DNA of 64,000 nucleotides, taken from positions 33,878,796 to 33,942,795 of the forward strand of contig NC_080690.1 in NCBI RefSeq assembly GCF_030445035.2. The letters run 5' to 3'. Shown here one piece after another: positions 35,425-46,294 of the stretch. Within the stretch, counting starts at the first letter, position 1. Each line of letters opens with the position of its first letter. This stretch comes from Dasypus novemcinctus. Lineage: Eukaryota; Chordata; Mammalia; Cingulata; Dasypodidae. The notes under the pieces were generated by a model, which saw nothing but the letters and a program-made list of their open reading frames with translations, did no database searches and was not told where the DNA came from. The translations under genes and the position numbers were made by a program.

Positions 35425-35490
35425 CAGGTGAGATGCAGGTGAGAAAACTGAGGCTCTGAGAAGTCAGATCCCACCTCTAAGCAAACACGA
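35425..35490 (-). mobile_element. MIR scrap
   Basis: 'gtgagaaaactgaggctctg' is the MIR core in reverse. Very short. The surrounding 34930-36110 is otherwise low-repeat with no exon that I can support. Confidence 0.4.
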
Positions 35491-36109
35491 GCCTGGTTTT
35501 AGGGGCAGCGGGTGGTCTGAGGGGCCCAAAAGCCTTCCCTTCTCCAGATAGCTGGCACCAATGCCAGAGTGATGGAGCTTTCTTATTTTTTTCTTCCACT
35601 TTCAAATCATCTGGGTGTTTCCTCTAAGGACTGTTTCAGCCAATGTAGACTTTGGGGGCCATTGACTTTGGGCCACCAGCCAACACTCAAAAGAAAAAAG
35701 GTGCAGCGAAGAAAACAATAGCTTGCCTCATCAGAACCCTATAAAAAGTCACACTTGACAAAGACAAACTCTTTGTCTTCAAAGAGTCTGCACTTGAGTT
35801 AATTTGCTTAATCCTTAGTCCATCTCTGAATGGAAGGCAGAGGAGAGAAGCTAGGATGGCAAAAGGCATCCTAAGAAGTTTTGTGGAATTTTCCTCAGAG
35901 GGGAAGGGGATAACGTGTTGGGGACAAGGGGGGAGAGGCTGGCCTGGTGCTGCAAACATATGGACACCTCTGTATCTGACCCAGGAATAAGGTTAAGCAT
36001 TTTGTGAAACTCTTTCAAAGAGCTTTCCCGCCCAGGGCAGGCCTGTCCTCCACAGGGTGCGTCTCTCCTTACTCCTGTGTGGTGCTTTAAGGTTGACCCA
36101 GCACCTCTC

Positions 36110-36225
36110 ATCTAATCCATGAACACCCTCTGAAGGATGTCTTATCCCCATTTTACAGATGAGGAAACTGAGGATCTGAGCGATGGCATGGCTAATCCAA
36201 GGTCACCCAGCAAATTTAAGGTGCT
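36110..36225 (-). mobile_element. MIR SINE
   Basis: 'ccattttacagatgaggaaa' and 'caaggtcacccagcaaattt' are strong MIR core matches in reverse. Confidence 0.7.
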
Positions 36226-36431
36226 GGGCGCTGTGGTCTGTGTGACTCCCCCGGCAGGTGCCAGCCTGCCTCCTGCTGTGCTTTCAGAGGCAAGGCAGGT
36301 GGGCATGACCAATGGGCAGCCAGGGCTACCGTTCATCAAGGTCTAAGGAGAGCATTTCGGGAGTCTGAAACTGTCAGCTTGACCTCTCCCTCTGTTGTCT
36401 GGTGCTTTTCAGTTTTTCTCCCTTAGAGGGA

Positions 36432-36568
36432 GGGAAAGGTGGTCTGGAAAGACGAGGTCCCGGGTACTGGCCCGGGTCGAGCCCACCTCCTGCCACCTCC
36501 GTGTCTTCCAAGGCTGGGACCTGCCTTTCTGAGTAGCAGAACATCAGGACTTAAGAAAGGAAACTTGA
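36432..36568 (+). repeat. Locally duplicated unit, copy 2
   Basis: Second copy of the 34800 unit, in the same orientation, about 1.6 kb away and roughly 80-85 percent identical by eye. Confidence 0.75.
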
Positions 36569-36659
36569 AAACCCCAACTTATAAAATGGATACAAAAGGT
36601 GCCCCCTTGGCCAGCCCAGCGAACTCCAGGTCCTAAAAACCTCATGGAAGTGAAAAAGG

Positions 36660-37110
36660 CAAGTAACCAATCCAAACCCACGTATTCCGGTAATACTTAG
36701 GAAGTTTGAATACTCATTAGAAATCGTCTGTGGAGATTTGACATTGGGGAATTATTGTTAAAACGTTTAAGATATTTTAATGGTATGGTGGTTATATATT
36801 TTTTAAGGACTCCTTATCTCAGCACATTCCGAAATATTTCAGTTGAGAGACCACGATGTTTTCCTTTGTTTCAAAATAATGGCAGTGGGGGGGGGGGGCC
36901 GCGTGGAGATGAACCCCGACCCGCCTTGAGCTGACTGTTGAAGCTGAGGGGGGGACACACGGGACTGGACAGATCAGAAACAGCAAACTCATACGGCTCA
37001 ACCTACTTTTGTGTATGTTTGAAATTTTCTATAATTGAAAGATTCATTGTTTGTTTTAGGTTAAAAAGTTGAATGCTGCATAATAGTGTGGCTTGGGGGG
37101 CCCTTAAACA
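36660..37110 (+). mobile_element. L1M 3' UTR
   Basis: 'atggtatggtggttatatat', 'tccttatctcagcacattcc' and 'cttttgtgtatgtttgaaat' are the distal L1M 3' UTR, with a long G run (about 36886-36898) in the middle. Confidence 0.6.
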
Positions 37111-37139
37111 AGCACTTAAAAGTTGAAAAACTAAAAAGG

Positions 37140-37830
37140 GGTCGCATCGGGAGGTGGCAGGTCGGGGGTGGCACAGCCAGGCGCCGCTCCCTAGCCTGGG
37201 CGCCCCGGACCTGCCGTCCCCTGGGGACATCCCCCGCACTCCCCAGGCTGTAGGCTGCGTGCTGTCCCGGCCGCGGTCCCCCTCTGCCCCCCCGACCACC
37301 ATTCATCCATCCTCCCAGCCGTCCGCCTGGCCAGCCTTCGGGTCATCCAGCCGCCCGTCCTCCTGCTCGGGGACCCTCTGGCAGCGCCTTCTACCTGCCC
37401 CGCCCGGGATCTGAACGCGGAGCTTCGCGGTGCCCCTTGCCCCAGCCCGCCCCGCGGCGCGCCCGCACTCACCGGCTGCGCTCCTCGCACCGCCGCGCAC
37501 CGCCGCGCTCTGCCCGAAACTGAAAGCAGGCAACCCCAGCCGCCGGCTGGTGCCTGGAACCCGCCGCTGCTGCCGAGAAATCACGTGGCGCGAGGTGTCT
37601 GCACAGCGCGGCCCCGGGAGGGCGCGGCAGGGGCGGGGCCGGGGGCATCCGCTGGCGCGCGCCGCCCAGGCGCTCCGCGCAGGGACCCGCCGCGGTGCGC
37701 GGGGTCGGTCACCCCGCGGGGACACGAGACTGAGGCTCAGGCGAGGCGCCCAGGCGCGCGGGGAGGCAGGGTGGCCCCGGCAGACCCCCCGCGTGGGGTC
37801 CACCTCCGACTACCTCCTGGGAGACTAGCG
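37140..37830. promoter_or_regulatory. CpG island, probable promoter
   Basis: The only dense CpG, GC-rich stretch of the window outside SINEs, with many 'gcgc' and 'ccgcc' words. It holds a GC box 'gggcggggcc' (37631-37640), an E-box CACGTG (37582-37587) and an ISRE-like GAAACTGAAA (37516-37525). No TATA box is seen. In mammals such islands mark gene starts. A good minus-strand splice donor inside it points to a gene running toward lower coordinates. I cannot name the gene. Confidence 0.7.
37473..37803 (-). CDS. Putative first exon in CpG island
   Basis: On the minus strand an ATG at 37803-37801 opens a frame that runs through the island to a splice-donor match: exon ...CAGCCG then GTGAGTG (37472-37466). 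The predicted about 110 residues are Arg/Ala/Pro-rich with no domain, as expected by chance in GC-rich DNA, so the exon may be 5' UTR only. Supporting points are the donor, the island and the ISRE-like site. Against it: no recognised protein and no second exon found downstream (below 37466). Confidence 0.25.
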
Positions 37831-37934
37831 GGGTGGGAAGGGGGAGATGACGACTATCAGAAAGAGGAAACTAGAGCCCTGGAGTCGTGACTCCTGGCTG
37901 GGGTGCTCTCAGGAGGCGAGGGGAGGAGGAGGAA

Positions 37935-38115
37935 ATGCAGACAACAGGTGCCACGAACTGGCCCAACTCTTTACACAGATGCAGTTGTCTCGGCTCATCC
38001 TCACCGTAACCATAAGAGGCGGATGCAGGTATTACCCCATTTTACAGAGGCGCAAACTGAGACTCAGAGAGGGAGAAGGTAAAGAAACTTGGCCAAGTCG
38101 CACCGCTAGGTACAG
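37935..38115 (-). mobile_element. MIR SINE
   Basis: 'accccattttacagaggcgc', 'aaactgagactcagagaggg' and 'cttggccaagtcgcaccgct' match MIR in reverse, nearly complete. Confidence 0.75.
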
Positions 38116-38967
38116 GCAGGAGGAGGAAGACAAGGAGCAACAGGGGAGGCAAGGGAAGTGAGCCTGGAGGGGGCAGAAAGAAGGGGAGGTGGAGCCCCCC
38201 GGAGGGGTCAGGGCGGTGGTGAGAGGCCCCCAGTCCAACCACGTGTTCAGAGCTCCACTTCTGCCTCCTGGCTTCCTGCGCCCTCCCGGGTCATGGGTTC
38301 CCCCCTCCTCCTGCAGAGGACATACTCTTCTAGGGGATGGAGCTGCCTGCCAGGAAGGGCCTCCTGGCTCTGAGTCAGTCCCAGCTCCCCGGGCCATTCC
38401 CACAGTGGAACAGCTTTCACTCCCAGACCACCGCTGCTCCCTGCCTCCCAGGCCAGGTGTGGGGTAATGGTCAAGAGACAGCCATTAGATAAACAAAATG
38501 CGGATACATACGATGGAGTACTAGGCTGCTCTAAGAAGAAATGAAACTGGGACACATATGATAGCATGGATGAACCTTGAGGACATTATGCTGAGTGAAA
38601 TAAGCCAGACACAAAAGGACAAATATTGCATGCATGATCTCACTAATATGAACTAAATATGAAGAATAAATGCATGGAGTTAAAACCTAGAGTATAGGTT
38701 GTTAGGAATAGGAGGGGGACTGAGAAGGGGTAGTGATGCTTAGTATATGTAGAAGTTTTAGTTAACATGACAGTAAAAGTATGTGAATGGATAGAGTTGA
38801 TGGTAACACATTATAGTGTGTAGAACTAATACAGCTGGTTTATAAATGGCTGAAAAGTGTAGCCTAGGGACCTAAATGTCAATTGAAAGAAAGCTAGAGC
38901 ATAATCTAGGGACCGAATCACACAGTGAAACCAGAGGTGGATGAGAATCGTGGTTAACAGTACACAT

Positions 38968-39374
38968 AGGGAAGCGGACTTGGCCCAGTGGTTAGGGCGT
39001 CCGTCTACCACATGGGAGGTCCGCGGTTCAAATCCCTGGCCTCCCTGACCCGTGTGGAGCTGGCCCATGCGCGCAAGGAGTGCTGCGCCACGCAGGGGTG
39101 TCCCCTGTGTAAGGGAGCTCCACACACAAGGAGTGCGCCCCGTAAGGAGAGCCGCCCAGTGCAAAAGAAAGAGTAGCCTGCCCAGGAATGGCGCTGCACA
39201 CACCGAGAGCTGACACAACATGAAGACGCAACAAAAAGAAACACAGATTCCCATGCCACTGACAACAACAGAAGTGGACAAAGAAGATGCAGCAAATAGA
39301 CACAGAGAACAGACAACTGGGGCGGGGTGGGGGAGAAGGGGAGCAAAATAAATAAATAAATCTTTAAAAAAAAG
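38968..39374 (+). mobile_element. DAS SINE
   Basis: Very well preserved head 'gaagcggacttggcccagtg' and full body. Exact 12-bp duplication 'aacagtacacat' (38956-38967 and 39375-39386). Confidence 0.95.
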
Positions 39375-39384
39375 AACAGTACAC

Positions 39385-39491
39385 ATATTACAAGAATGTC
39401 CTTTTATGGACGAGAACAAATGTACATCACTATTGCAAATATTACAAGAATGTCCTTCTATGGACTAGAACAAATGTATGTCACTATTGCA
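39385..39491. repeat. Tandem duplication of about 55 bp in L1 3' UTR
   Basis: The unit with 'attacaagaatgtccttyta' through 'tcactattgcaaa' occurs twice in tandem, with about five differences. Confidence 0.85.
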
Positions 39492-39803
39492 AAGTGGTAG
39501 GAATGTGGAGAAGCATGGGAAAATACAATTAATGTAAAAATAGACTATAATTAACAGCAATACTGTAATACTCTTGCATCAATGCCAAAGATGTACTCTG
39601 TTGATAATAGGGGGGTATGGAAAAAATATACCAAATGTGTGTTATGGATCATAGTGGTAATAGTCTGATGACATTAGCTCATAATCTGTAATAAATGTTC
39701 CACAACAAGGTAGGGTGTTAGTGGAGGGGTGTTGTGTGGGAATTCCACACATGTACATGATTGTTTTGTAAGTTCACAACTTCTCCAATAAAAATAGATT
39801 GAG

Positions 39804-40135
39804 GGAAGCGGACTTGGCCCAATGGATAGGGCGTCCACCTACCACATGGGAGGTCTGTGGTTCAAACCCCCGGCCTCCTTGACCCGTGTGGAGCTGGCCC
39901 ACGCGCAGTGCTGATGCGCGCAAGGAGTGCCGTGACATGCAGGGGTGTCCCCTGCGTAGGGGAGCCCCACGTGCAAGGAGTGCACCCACAAGGAGAGCCG
40001 CCCAGCACGACCCGGTGCGGCTGATAAGGATAGAAGCGGTCATAGAAGAACACACAGTGAATGGACAGAGAGCAGACAACTCGGGGGGGGGGGGGGGGAG
40101 AGAAATTTAAAAAATACATAAATCTTTAAAAAAAG
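39804..40135 (+). mobile_element. DAS SINE with internal deletion
   Basis: Head 'gaagcggacttggcccaatg' and body to 'gccgcccagcacga', then a jump to 'cggtgcggctgataagg' and the tail. The 'gcagcctgcccaggaatgg' part is missing. Exact 10-bp duplication 'atagattgag' (39794-39803 and 40136-40145). Confidence 0.9.
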
Positions 40136-40149
40136 ATAGATTGAGAGAG

Positions 40150-40325
40150 AGAGAAGGAGCCAGCCAGTAGTGCCAGACACCCTTGGGGTCAAATCCTGGC
40201 ACTCCAGCTCACTGGCTGTACTACATTGTGCCTTTCCTTCTCTGAGCCTCAGTGTTGCCATCTATAAAATGGGGGTACTGATAGCAATACCTCCACCTAA
40301 AGCAGGAGTGAGCATTTGATGACCT
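40150..40325 (+). mobile_element. MIR SINE
   Basis: 'ggggtcaaatcctggcactc', 'tctctgagcctcagtgttgc' and 'atctataaaatgggggtact' are MIR head and core. Confidence 0.75.
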
Positions 40326-41009
40326 GAGGTTGGGGCTGGGGACTCTGAAGCCTATGAAACGTCCTTCTAGTTTGGTCCCCTTCTCCAGGTTCCGCCTGTC
40401 TGTGAGAGATAAGCTGTCCCCTTCTCGGACCAACTCAGATACCCAGAAATTGTGTGGCACCATTGGGGCTGGGAAGGGCGTGGTTTTTTTTGTTGTTGTT
40501 GTTATTGTTTTTTCCTAAAGTATTTATTCCAAATGCAGAATGTTTCCATTAAAGGACCTGAATTTCAAGAGACTCCACCAAAGAGGGGAGCACAGGTGTT
40601 TACACGCCCTTTAAAAGGTCAGCTTTGTGGTTCTCTCTGGGTGTTCAGTGCAGTCACTACAAAGCAAAAGTTTAAATTTGAGTAATTTTTGACATTTGGA
40701 TCCAGTCATCTAGAAAGTAGACCAAAAAGCACACTGTAAGAAAAACTGAGCGAAGAACGGTAAAAGTGGAAAAAAGGGGAAAAAAAGAGAGAGAGAGAAG
40801 AACAAGGAGAAGGAGAAAAAACACACATGATAAGAATATTACATGAAATGAGGAGAAGAGAAGGGGACAAATGGTCTAAGATCCAACAGAGAACTGAAGA
40901 GAATTTCACGTGGGTGGTCTGCGAAGGGAACCAGCCTATTAGCGCCGCCTTCCCTAGTGTCCTCCAGGTAGCTGTCTTGGCCTTTGGAAAGTGTTCTCTG
41001 CGTCTTTTT

Positions 41010-41330
41010 TCTTTTTAATTATCATTGTGGTAAAATACACATAACAAACCTTAGCATTATCATCATTTTAAAGTGTACAGTTCTGTGGCATTAAGTACAC
41101 TTGCGACATTGTACAGCTAGCTACAGGCTCTAGTTCCAGAACTTTTTCCTCCACCCCGAAAGGAAACCCTGCCCCCATTAAGCAGGCCCTCCCCATTCTC
41201 CCTTCCCGGCTCCTGGCACCATCAATCTGCTTCCTGCCCTGGATTTGCCTGCTCTTGACATCTCATGTAAATGGAATCACACAAGAAGTGGCTTGTTGCG
41301 TCTAGCTTCTTTCACGTAAGTGTTTTTTAA
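41010..41330 (-). mobile_element. L1M 3' UTR (minus strand)
   Basis: 'attgtggtaaaatacacata', 'agtgtacagttctgtggcat' and 'aactttttcctccaccccga' are the reverse complement of the L1MB/MC 3' UTR. Confidence 0.75.
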
Positions 41331-41374
41331 GGTCCATCCACATTGGAAAGGCCTAGATTTTGCAGTTGAATTGC

Positions 41375-41480
41375 TTGTGTATGAGTCCCAATTCCATTCC
41401 TCTAGTTTTGTGGCCTCAGAGACATGCCCTGACCTCCCCGGCCTCAGTTTCCTCATCTGTCTAATTGGGTGTTCCCAGCC
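41375..41480 (+). mobile_element. MIR fragment
   Basis: 'tgtatgagtcccaattccat' and 'ggcctcagtttcctcatctg' are MIR core text. Confidence 0.65.
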
Positions 41481-41699
41481 TCCACCATCTACTGCGGATA
41501 TGGCGGGGAATGGGCGAGAATGAGGTCTGGCAGCTCTACGCATGGGAGGGATTGTTTATTTCCTAAGATCAAGATGTGAGCTTCAGGTCCTGGACGGGCC
41601 TGCTCCAGGAAGGGTGGGGAAGTGGAAAATATGTGGACAAATGACCACAGTGCAGACTGGTTGAAGACACATTTCATCCTGAGTAGCCCCAGTATATAG

Positions 41700-41820
41700 G
41701 CAGGACAAAGATTTACTATCCCACTTGGCAGACAAAGAAACTGAGGTCTGGATGATTTGCTGAAGGTCACTCAACAATCACAAGGCAGAGTGAGGTCTTG
41801 AACCCAGTGCCCTTTTGTGC
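41700..41820 (-). mobile_element. MIR fragment
   Basis: 'acaaagaaactgaggtctgg' and 'gaggtcttgaacccagtgcc' are MIR core and head in reverse. Confidence 0.65.
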
Positions 41821-42214
41821 CTGGTGGGACCAGGCCAGCAAGTAGGTGGTCACTGAAGAGTGCTGGGAGAGCTCCCTTCCTCAAGACCCCCCCAGCCCTG
41901 CTCAGCTTGGCCTGTGGCCTGAGAGTCCACCCCTGCTGTGGCTCTTTCTTTGGCAGAAGGTATCAATTCAGAGGTTGCAATCACTTCATCTGAGTGAGAT
42001 GTGAATCAGGTTTTATGAGGGTAGGATCACAGGGACTCTGGGACTCTCTGGGAGGAAATGGGGGGGGGTGAGAGGAGAGGCTCACAGCAGAGAGAAGGAC
42101 CTGGGGTGGGCTGGGGAGCAGAGTAGGAGGGAGCCAGGACGCGGGGCCCATGTGAAGTGGGGCCCTCTGTGCCCAGTACCTCACCTCCATGAAGGAGAAC
42201 CAACAGCTGGGATT

Positions 42215-42415
42215 AGTGGGGTGCTTGTGGTGTGCCAGACACTGTGCTAGGCACCTGTGCTTACTCCTTTCATCTGCATGGCAACTTTAACTCCCCCATT
42301 TTTACAGGTAAGAAAACTGAGGCAGTGAGGCTAACTAATGTTCCCAAGACCACACAGCTGGAGGTGGATGAGATTTGGAGCCAGGCAGGGAGCCCCAGAG
42401 CCCCTGCTCTTGGCC
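42215..42415 (-). mobile_element. MIR SINE, nearly complete
   Basis: 'gtgtgccagacactgtgcta', 'aagaaaactgaggcagtgag' and 'ccaagaccacacagctggag' follow MIR in reverse. Confidence 0.8.
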
Positions 42416-42484
42416 ACTTGACACTCCCTCTAGGCTGAACCCATCCTCACCCCTGGGAGTCTTCCTGTCACACCCCACCCCTTT

Positions 42485-42575
42485 TTTAAAGAGGTACTGA
42501 GAATTAAACCTGGGACCTTGTACATGGGAAGCAGGCACTCAACCACTGAGCTACATCTGCTCCCCAAATTGCATT
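42485..42575 (-). mobile_element. Short tRNA-like SINE monomer
   Basis: Reverse strand reads box A 'tagctcagtggttgagtgcc' and box B 'ccaggtttaattctcagtac' with an A-rich tail. Same type as the copies at 9835 and 9949. Confidence 0.75.
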
Positions 42576-42607
42576 CAACCAACTCCCGTAAAGCCTGTCG
42601 GTTGTCT

Positions 42608-42698
42608 TTTTTTCCCCAGGAGGTACCAGGGAATGAACTCTGGACCTCATACATGCAAAGCAGGTGCTCAGCTACTGAGCTACAACCTCTCCCCAATC
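42608..42698 (-). mobile_element. Short tRNA-like SINE monomer, second copy
   Basis: Reverse strand: 'tgtagctcagtagctgagca' and 'gtccagagttcattccctgg', tail 'aaaaaaag'. Same orientation as, and about 35 bases from, the previous copy, repeating the paired arrangement seen at 9.8-10.0 kb. Confidence 0.7.
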
Positions 42699-43777
42699 CC
42701 ATCAGCCCCTTTTAAAGGTGAGCAAACAGAAGTACAGAAGGGTCCAGAACAGCAAAACTCATCATCAGACCCAGGTCTGAAGCCCAGGGCCCCCCTCCCC
42801 CCACTTCCCAGTCACTCGATCCTGATCCCAAACGCCCGCCCGGGGTCAGCAGCCCCTGGGGAGGATTGCCCCCACCAGCTTGGCTTGCACATCCCTTGTT
42901 TACTCCCTGGAAGAAGCAAAAGGCACAGCCTTCCTCCTCAGTGGAACAGATCCGGGCAGAGCGGGGCCACAGCCCCATCCAGGCTGGGAGGACTTCCTGG
43001 TCTGCCAGGCCCCGGGGTCAGAACTCCTGAGCTGGAATGGAGACGCTCCGACTCGGGGAGGGGTCCGGCAGGTGGGTCCTCTTCTGGCAAGCCTCTCCCT
43101 TCCCTACTCCATTTCCCCACCCGTCACATGTGCTCCTGGGACAGTGTAGTGACAGTAAGGGCTCCCTGACTCAGAGCAGGGGCAACGTTCCCTGAAGATG
43201 GGGGAGGAAGCTGGGGGATGCATTTACCTCCCTTTCAGGAGCAGAAAAGAGCCCCGGGGTCTTCTGGTGAAGGGTTCCAGGTGGCCTGGGTCCACTAGGG
43301 GCAAGACTCCACGCGACTTCCCTGTTCACCTCTTTTTTTGGTGAAGCTTTCCTTGTAAGGATGCAGCTGCCCAGGGCTGCCCAGCTCTCCTGAGATTGTC
43401 ACTGGGGCATTCGGGCAGGACCTCGGGTGTTTGCAGCCCCCTCAAGGAGCACTCTTGGGTGGTGTGGCAGCACCCAGGAGGCTGAGAGCCCAAGGCCTGG
43501 AATTACCACGTTAGAGTCAGGGACTGGCTGGACGTCTTAGCAATGATCTGAGTGCACTGGGAAAGCTGGTGGCCACACCCCGGAAATGCACATACTCAAT
43601 GAAGCCACCCTGGCTTTGGGGCCTGAGAAAGGAAAAGACACAGGCCTAGGAAGAAAGCTCCTGAGAGGGGAGGGCTTGGAAGGGACCCGCTCAGAAGATG
43701 GTGTCCTCCCCACAGGTTGCCCCAAACCTGAAGGGGCACACCACTCCACCTCTTCTGGCCTTTAAAGAAAAGCTGTG
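42699..43777. other. Low-repeat DNA, no gene recognised
   Basis: GC-moderate. A 178-codon open frame (42633-43169) begins in the SINE above and has no domain. No convincing splice-bounded exon is seen. Confidence 0.3.
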
Positions 43778-44156
43778 AGGAAGCAGACTTGGCCCAATGG
43801 ATAGGGCGTCCGCCTACCACATGCAAGGTCCACGGTTCAAACCCCAAGTCTCCTTGGCCTGGAGCTGGCCTATGCTCAGTGCTGATGCACACAAGGAGTG
43901 CCCTGCCACGCAGGGGCGTCCCCCGCATAGGGGAGCCCCACGCACAAGAAGTGTGCCCCGTAAGGAGAGCCGCCCAGCGCAAAAGAATGTGCAGCCTGCC
44001 CAAGAATGGAGGCACACACACAAAGAGGTGACACAACAAGATGACACAACAAAAAGAAACACAGATTCCCGGTGCCGCTGATAAGGATAGAAGCAGTCAC
44101 AGAAGAACACACAGGGAATAGACACAGAGAGCAGACAACCTGGGGGCAGGGGGGGA

Positions 44157-44195
<39 letters not shown>

Positions 44196-44221
44196 ATCTT
44201 TTTAAAAATTAAAAAAAAAAT
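43778..44221 (+). mobile_element. DAS SINE with long (AAAT)n tail
   Basis: Full length; tail with about eleven AAAT units (44156-44198). Exact 14-bp duplication 'aaagaaaagctgtg' (43764-43777 and 44222-44235). Confidence 0.95.
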
Positions 44222-44235
44222 AAAGAAAAGCTGTG

Positions 44236-44310
44236 GCCTTTGCCCCCTTCATCATCTGGACTCTTCCTGCAGCTCTGGACTAATCTCTTGGTCTCTCCTT
44301 TTACTCTCTG
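44236..44310 (+). mobile_element. L2 LINE, left part
   Basis: 'ttcatcatctggactcttcc' and 'gtctctccttttactctctg' fit L2 text that continues at 60985 once the nested insertions are removed. Ancient and diverged, so the call depends on the join. Confidence 0.5.
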
Positions 44311-44922
44311 TGCTATACGGGTGCAATGAATCAAACCATGTCCCCCCCAAAAGACATGTTTAAGCTCTAATCCCAACTCCTGTGAATGTGAACATCTTTG
44401 TACATAGGATCTTTGGAGATGTTATTAGCTAAGATGAGGTCAAGTGGATTAGGTGGGTGTTCTAGTTTGCTAAAGCTGCCAAAAGCAATATACCTAAAAT
44501 GAGTTGACTCTTACAGTGGGAATTTATTAGCTTACCAGCTTACAGTTTTGAGGCTGAGAAAAATGTCCAAACCAAGGTATTATCAGGCAATTCATTCTGC
44601 CCAAAGAGTGGCTACCAGGGATCCTGTACTACTTTGTCATAGAACAAGGCACGAGTTGGAGTCTGCTTGTCTCTCTCTTCTCTTTCAGGTTTCATTGCTT
44701 TCAGCTTCTTGCTTCCATGACTTCCTTTTCATCTGAATTTCACTCTCTTATAAAGTACTCCAGTAAGAGGATTAAGACCCACGCTGGGCCACACCTTAAC
44801 TGAAGCAACCTAATCAAAAGGTCCTACTTACAATAGGTTACACCCACAGGAATGGATCACTTTGAGAACATGCTTTTCTGGGGCCCATCCACTTCAAACC
44901 ATGACAGTGGGTCCTTACCCTA
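44311..44922 (+). mobile_element. MLT1-like LTR, 5' half
   Basis: 'tgaatcaaaccatgtccccc' and 'gagatgttattagctaagat' are the 5' half of a MaLR (MLT1-type) LTR. The half is interrupted by another LTR (44458-44906) and stops at 44922, where an ERVL LTR starts. The matching 3' half begins at 60713. Confidence 0.65.
44458..44906 (+). mobile_element. Solo LTR with 5-bp duplication
   Basis: Starts TGTTCTAG and ends CCATGACA, flanked by exact GTGGG (44453-44457 and 44907-44911). Removing it and one duplication rejoins the MLT1 text. The 5-bp duplication fits a class III (ERVL/MaLR) element. 449 bp; no internal region. Confidence 0.85.
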
Positions 44923-45379
44923 TGTGATGGTTAGGCTATTGTGTCAACTCAGCCAGATAACTGTGCCCAGTTTGGTCAAGCAAGCACTGGGCTAACTGTA
45001 ATACTAGGGCATTTATGGTCTTTAATCACCACTGACTTTACTGCAGTGGTAAATCATAGATAGCTGGCTATAATTACATCAATCAGGGAAATTGCCGTCA
45101 GCAGTAAGTGATGCTTAACCCAATCAGTTGAATGCCTTAAAAGGGGAAGTGATTCCAGCATTGAGAGAGAATTTCCCAGCTTGTATTTGGACAGCCAGCA
45201 TCTCCCAGAACTCGTCAAGAACTTTCACTGTACTTTCATTGCAGCCCCTGGTTGCGGCCTGCCTGTGGAACCTGGACTTGTGCATCCCCATGGCTGTGTG
45301 AGAGACTCTTATAGAATCGCATGCTATTGACAGATATCGCTTGTTGATTCTGTTTCTCTAGGGAACCCTAACTAATATA
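44923..45379 (+). mobile_element. ERVL-class 5' LTR (MLT2-like)
   Basis: Starts 'tgtgatggttaggctattgt' and ends 'ctaactaatata', where the last bases have lost the CA. It aligns end to end with the LTR at 60252-60712 at about 90 percent by eye. It is preceded by 'cccta', against 'cccca' after the 3' LTR: a 5-bp duplication with one change. It interrupts the MLT1 LTR. The primer-binding site expected just after it is not seen. Confidence 0.85.
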
Positions 45380-46294
45380 CCTTCCTTCCAGACCCTGAAA
45401 ACCAAGGGGGGAGGCTTATATCCAGAATGGAAGGCATTGCAAATTTGAGAGGTAAGTCTAAACTGCAGTACCCCGCTTCATTCCTCTCCTCTCTAATCTG
45501 CAGCTAATGATCTCCATAGAACTGTCTGCATTCAAAGATGAGTGATAACCACAAAGGGATCAATAGAGAATTTTGCCTAGATCCTGGGGCAGAATGGTGA
45601 GAGGAGTGGGAATGGAGGAGAAAGAAGAGGAAAAGAGAAAGGGCACCAGCAGATAAAAACATTCAATAGAAGAAGAATTGACCCAGGAAACAGAGGAAGA
45701 GTTTGGGGTGGAAGGGAATCTCCATATACTCAAAAATTTTTCAGGTAATACTATCTTCCTGAAACAAGAATTCATAAAGAGACACAGGGAGAGGGGCATT
45801 CTAGAAATTAATTGGCATGTTCTTTTCAGTTTCAGCTCAGTTTCCTTTTCTGTTAAACTTAAAAGTTTCCTTTAATGTTTGCTGTAATTTTTGGAACCAC
45901 ATATATTTGGATCCCATTTCAAAAAATTGCTTTCATCTTTATGCCTATTTATATAGCCAGAAGAGATCTGAACTCATGTTTACCAAATCGAAATGCTACA
46001 ATTTTGAATGAATTTTTACTTTCTTTTATTACTTTCTTATTGCTTGATTGAAAAAAATGAACATTACCATTTTCACAAACATGAAACTACAAATCTAGAA
46101 GACTGTGATACACAGTCATTATTCCCCTTTTGAAGAGGAGTATCAGTGAAAATTCTAGAAATACTCCTTTGGACCATATGAAATTACTGCTTGTTAATTA
46201 CTTTTGACCTACAAAAATTGCAATTTCACAAGAAATTTTTCAGGATAGCAATTCCAGACAAAAGGATAGATTTGAATATTAGAAACTTCCCTCT

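Larger units (their letters stand above)
38470..39803 (+). mobile_element. L1 3' end, split by SINE
   Basis: 'gatgaaccttgaggacatta', 'gaaataagccagacacaaaa', then a long 3' UTR ('acaagaatgtccttttatgg', 'gggtatggaaaaaatatacc') ending 'ctccaataaaaatag'. Similar phrases are in the L1 at 33200, so this is probably a xenarthran L1 subfamily. Split by the SINE at 38968-39374. Confidence 0.7.

Noticed and set aside
37430-37890. Plus-strand frames of 100-132 codons in the CpG island
   Set aside because: Overlapping open frames in several phases are expected in GC-rich DNA. No plus-strand donor as good as the minus-strand one was found.
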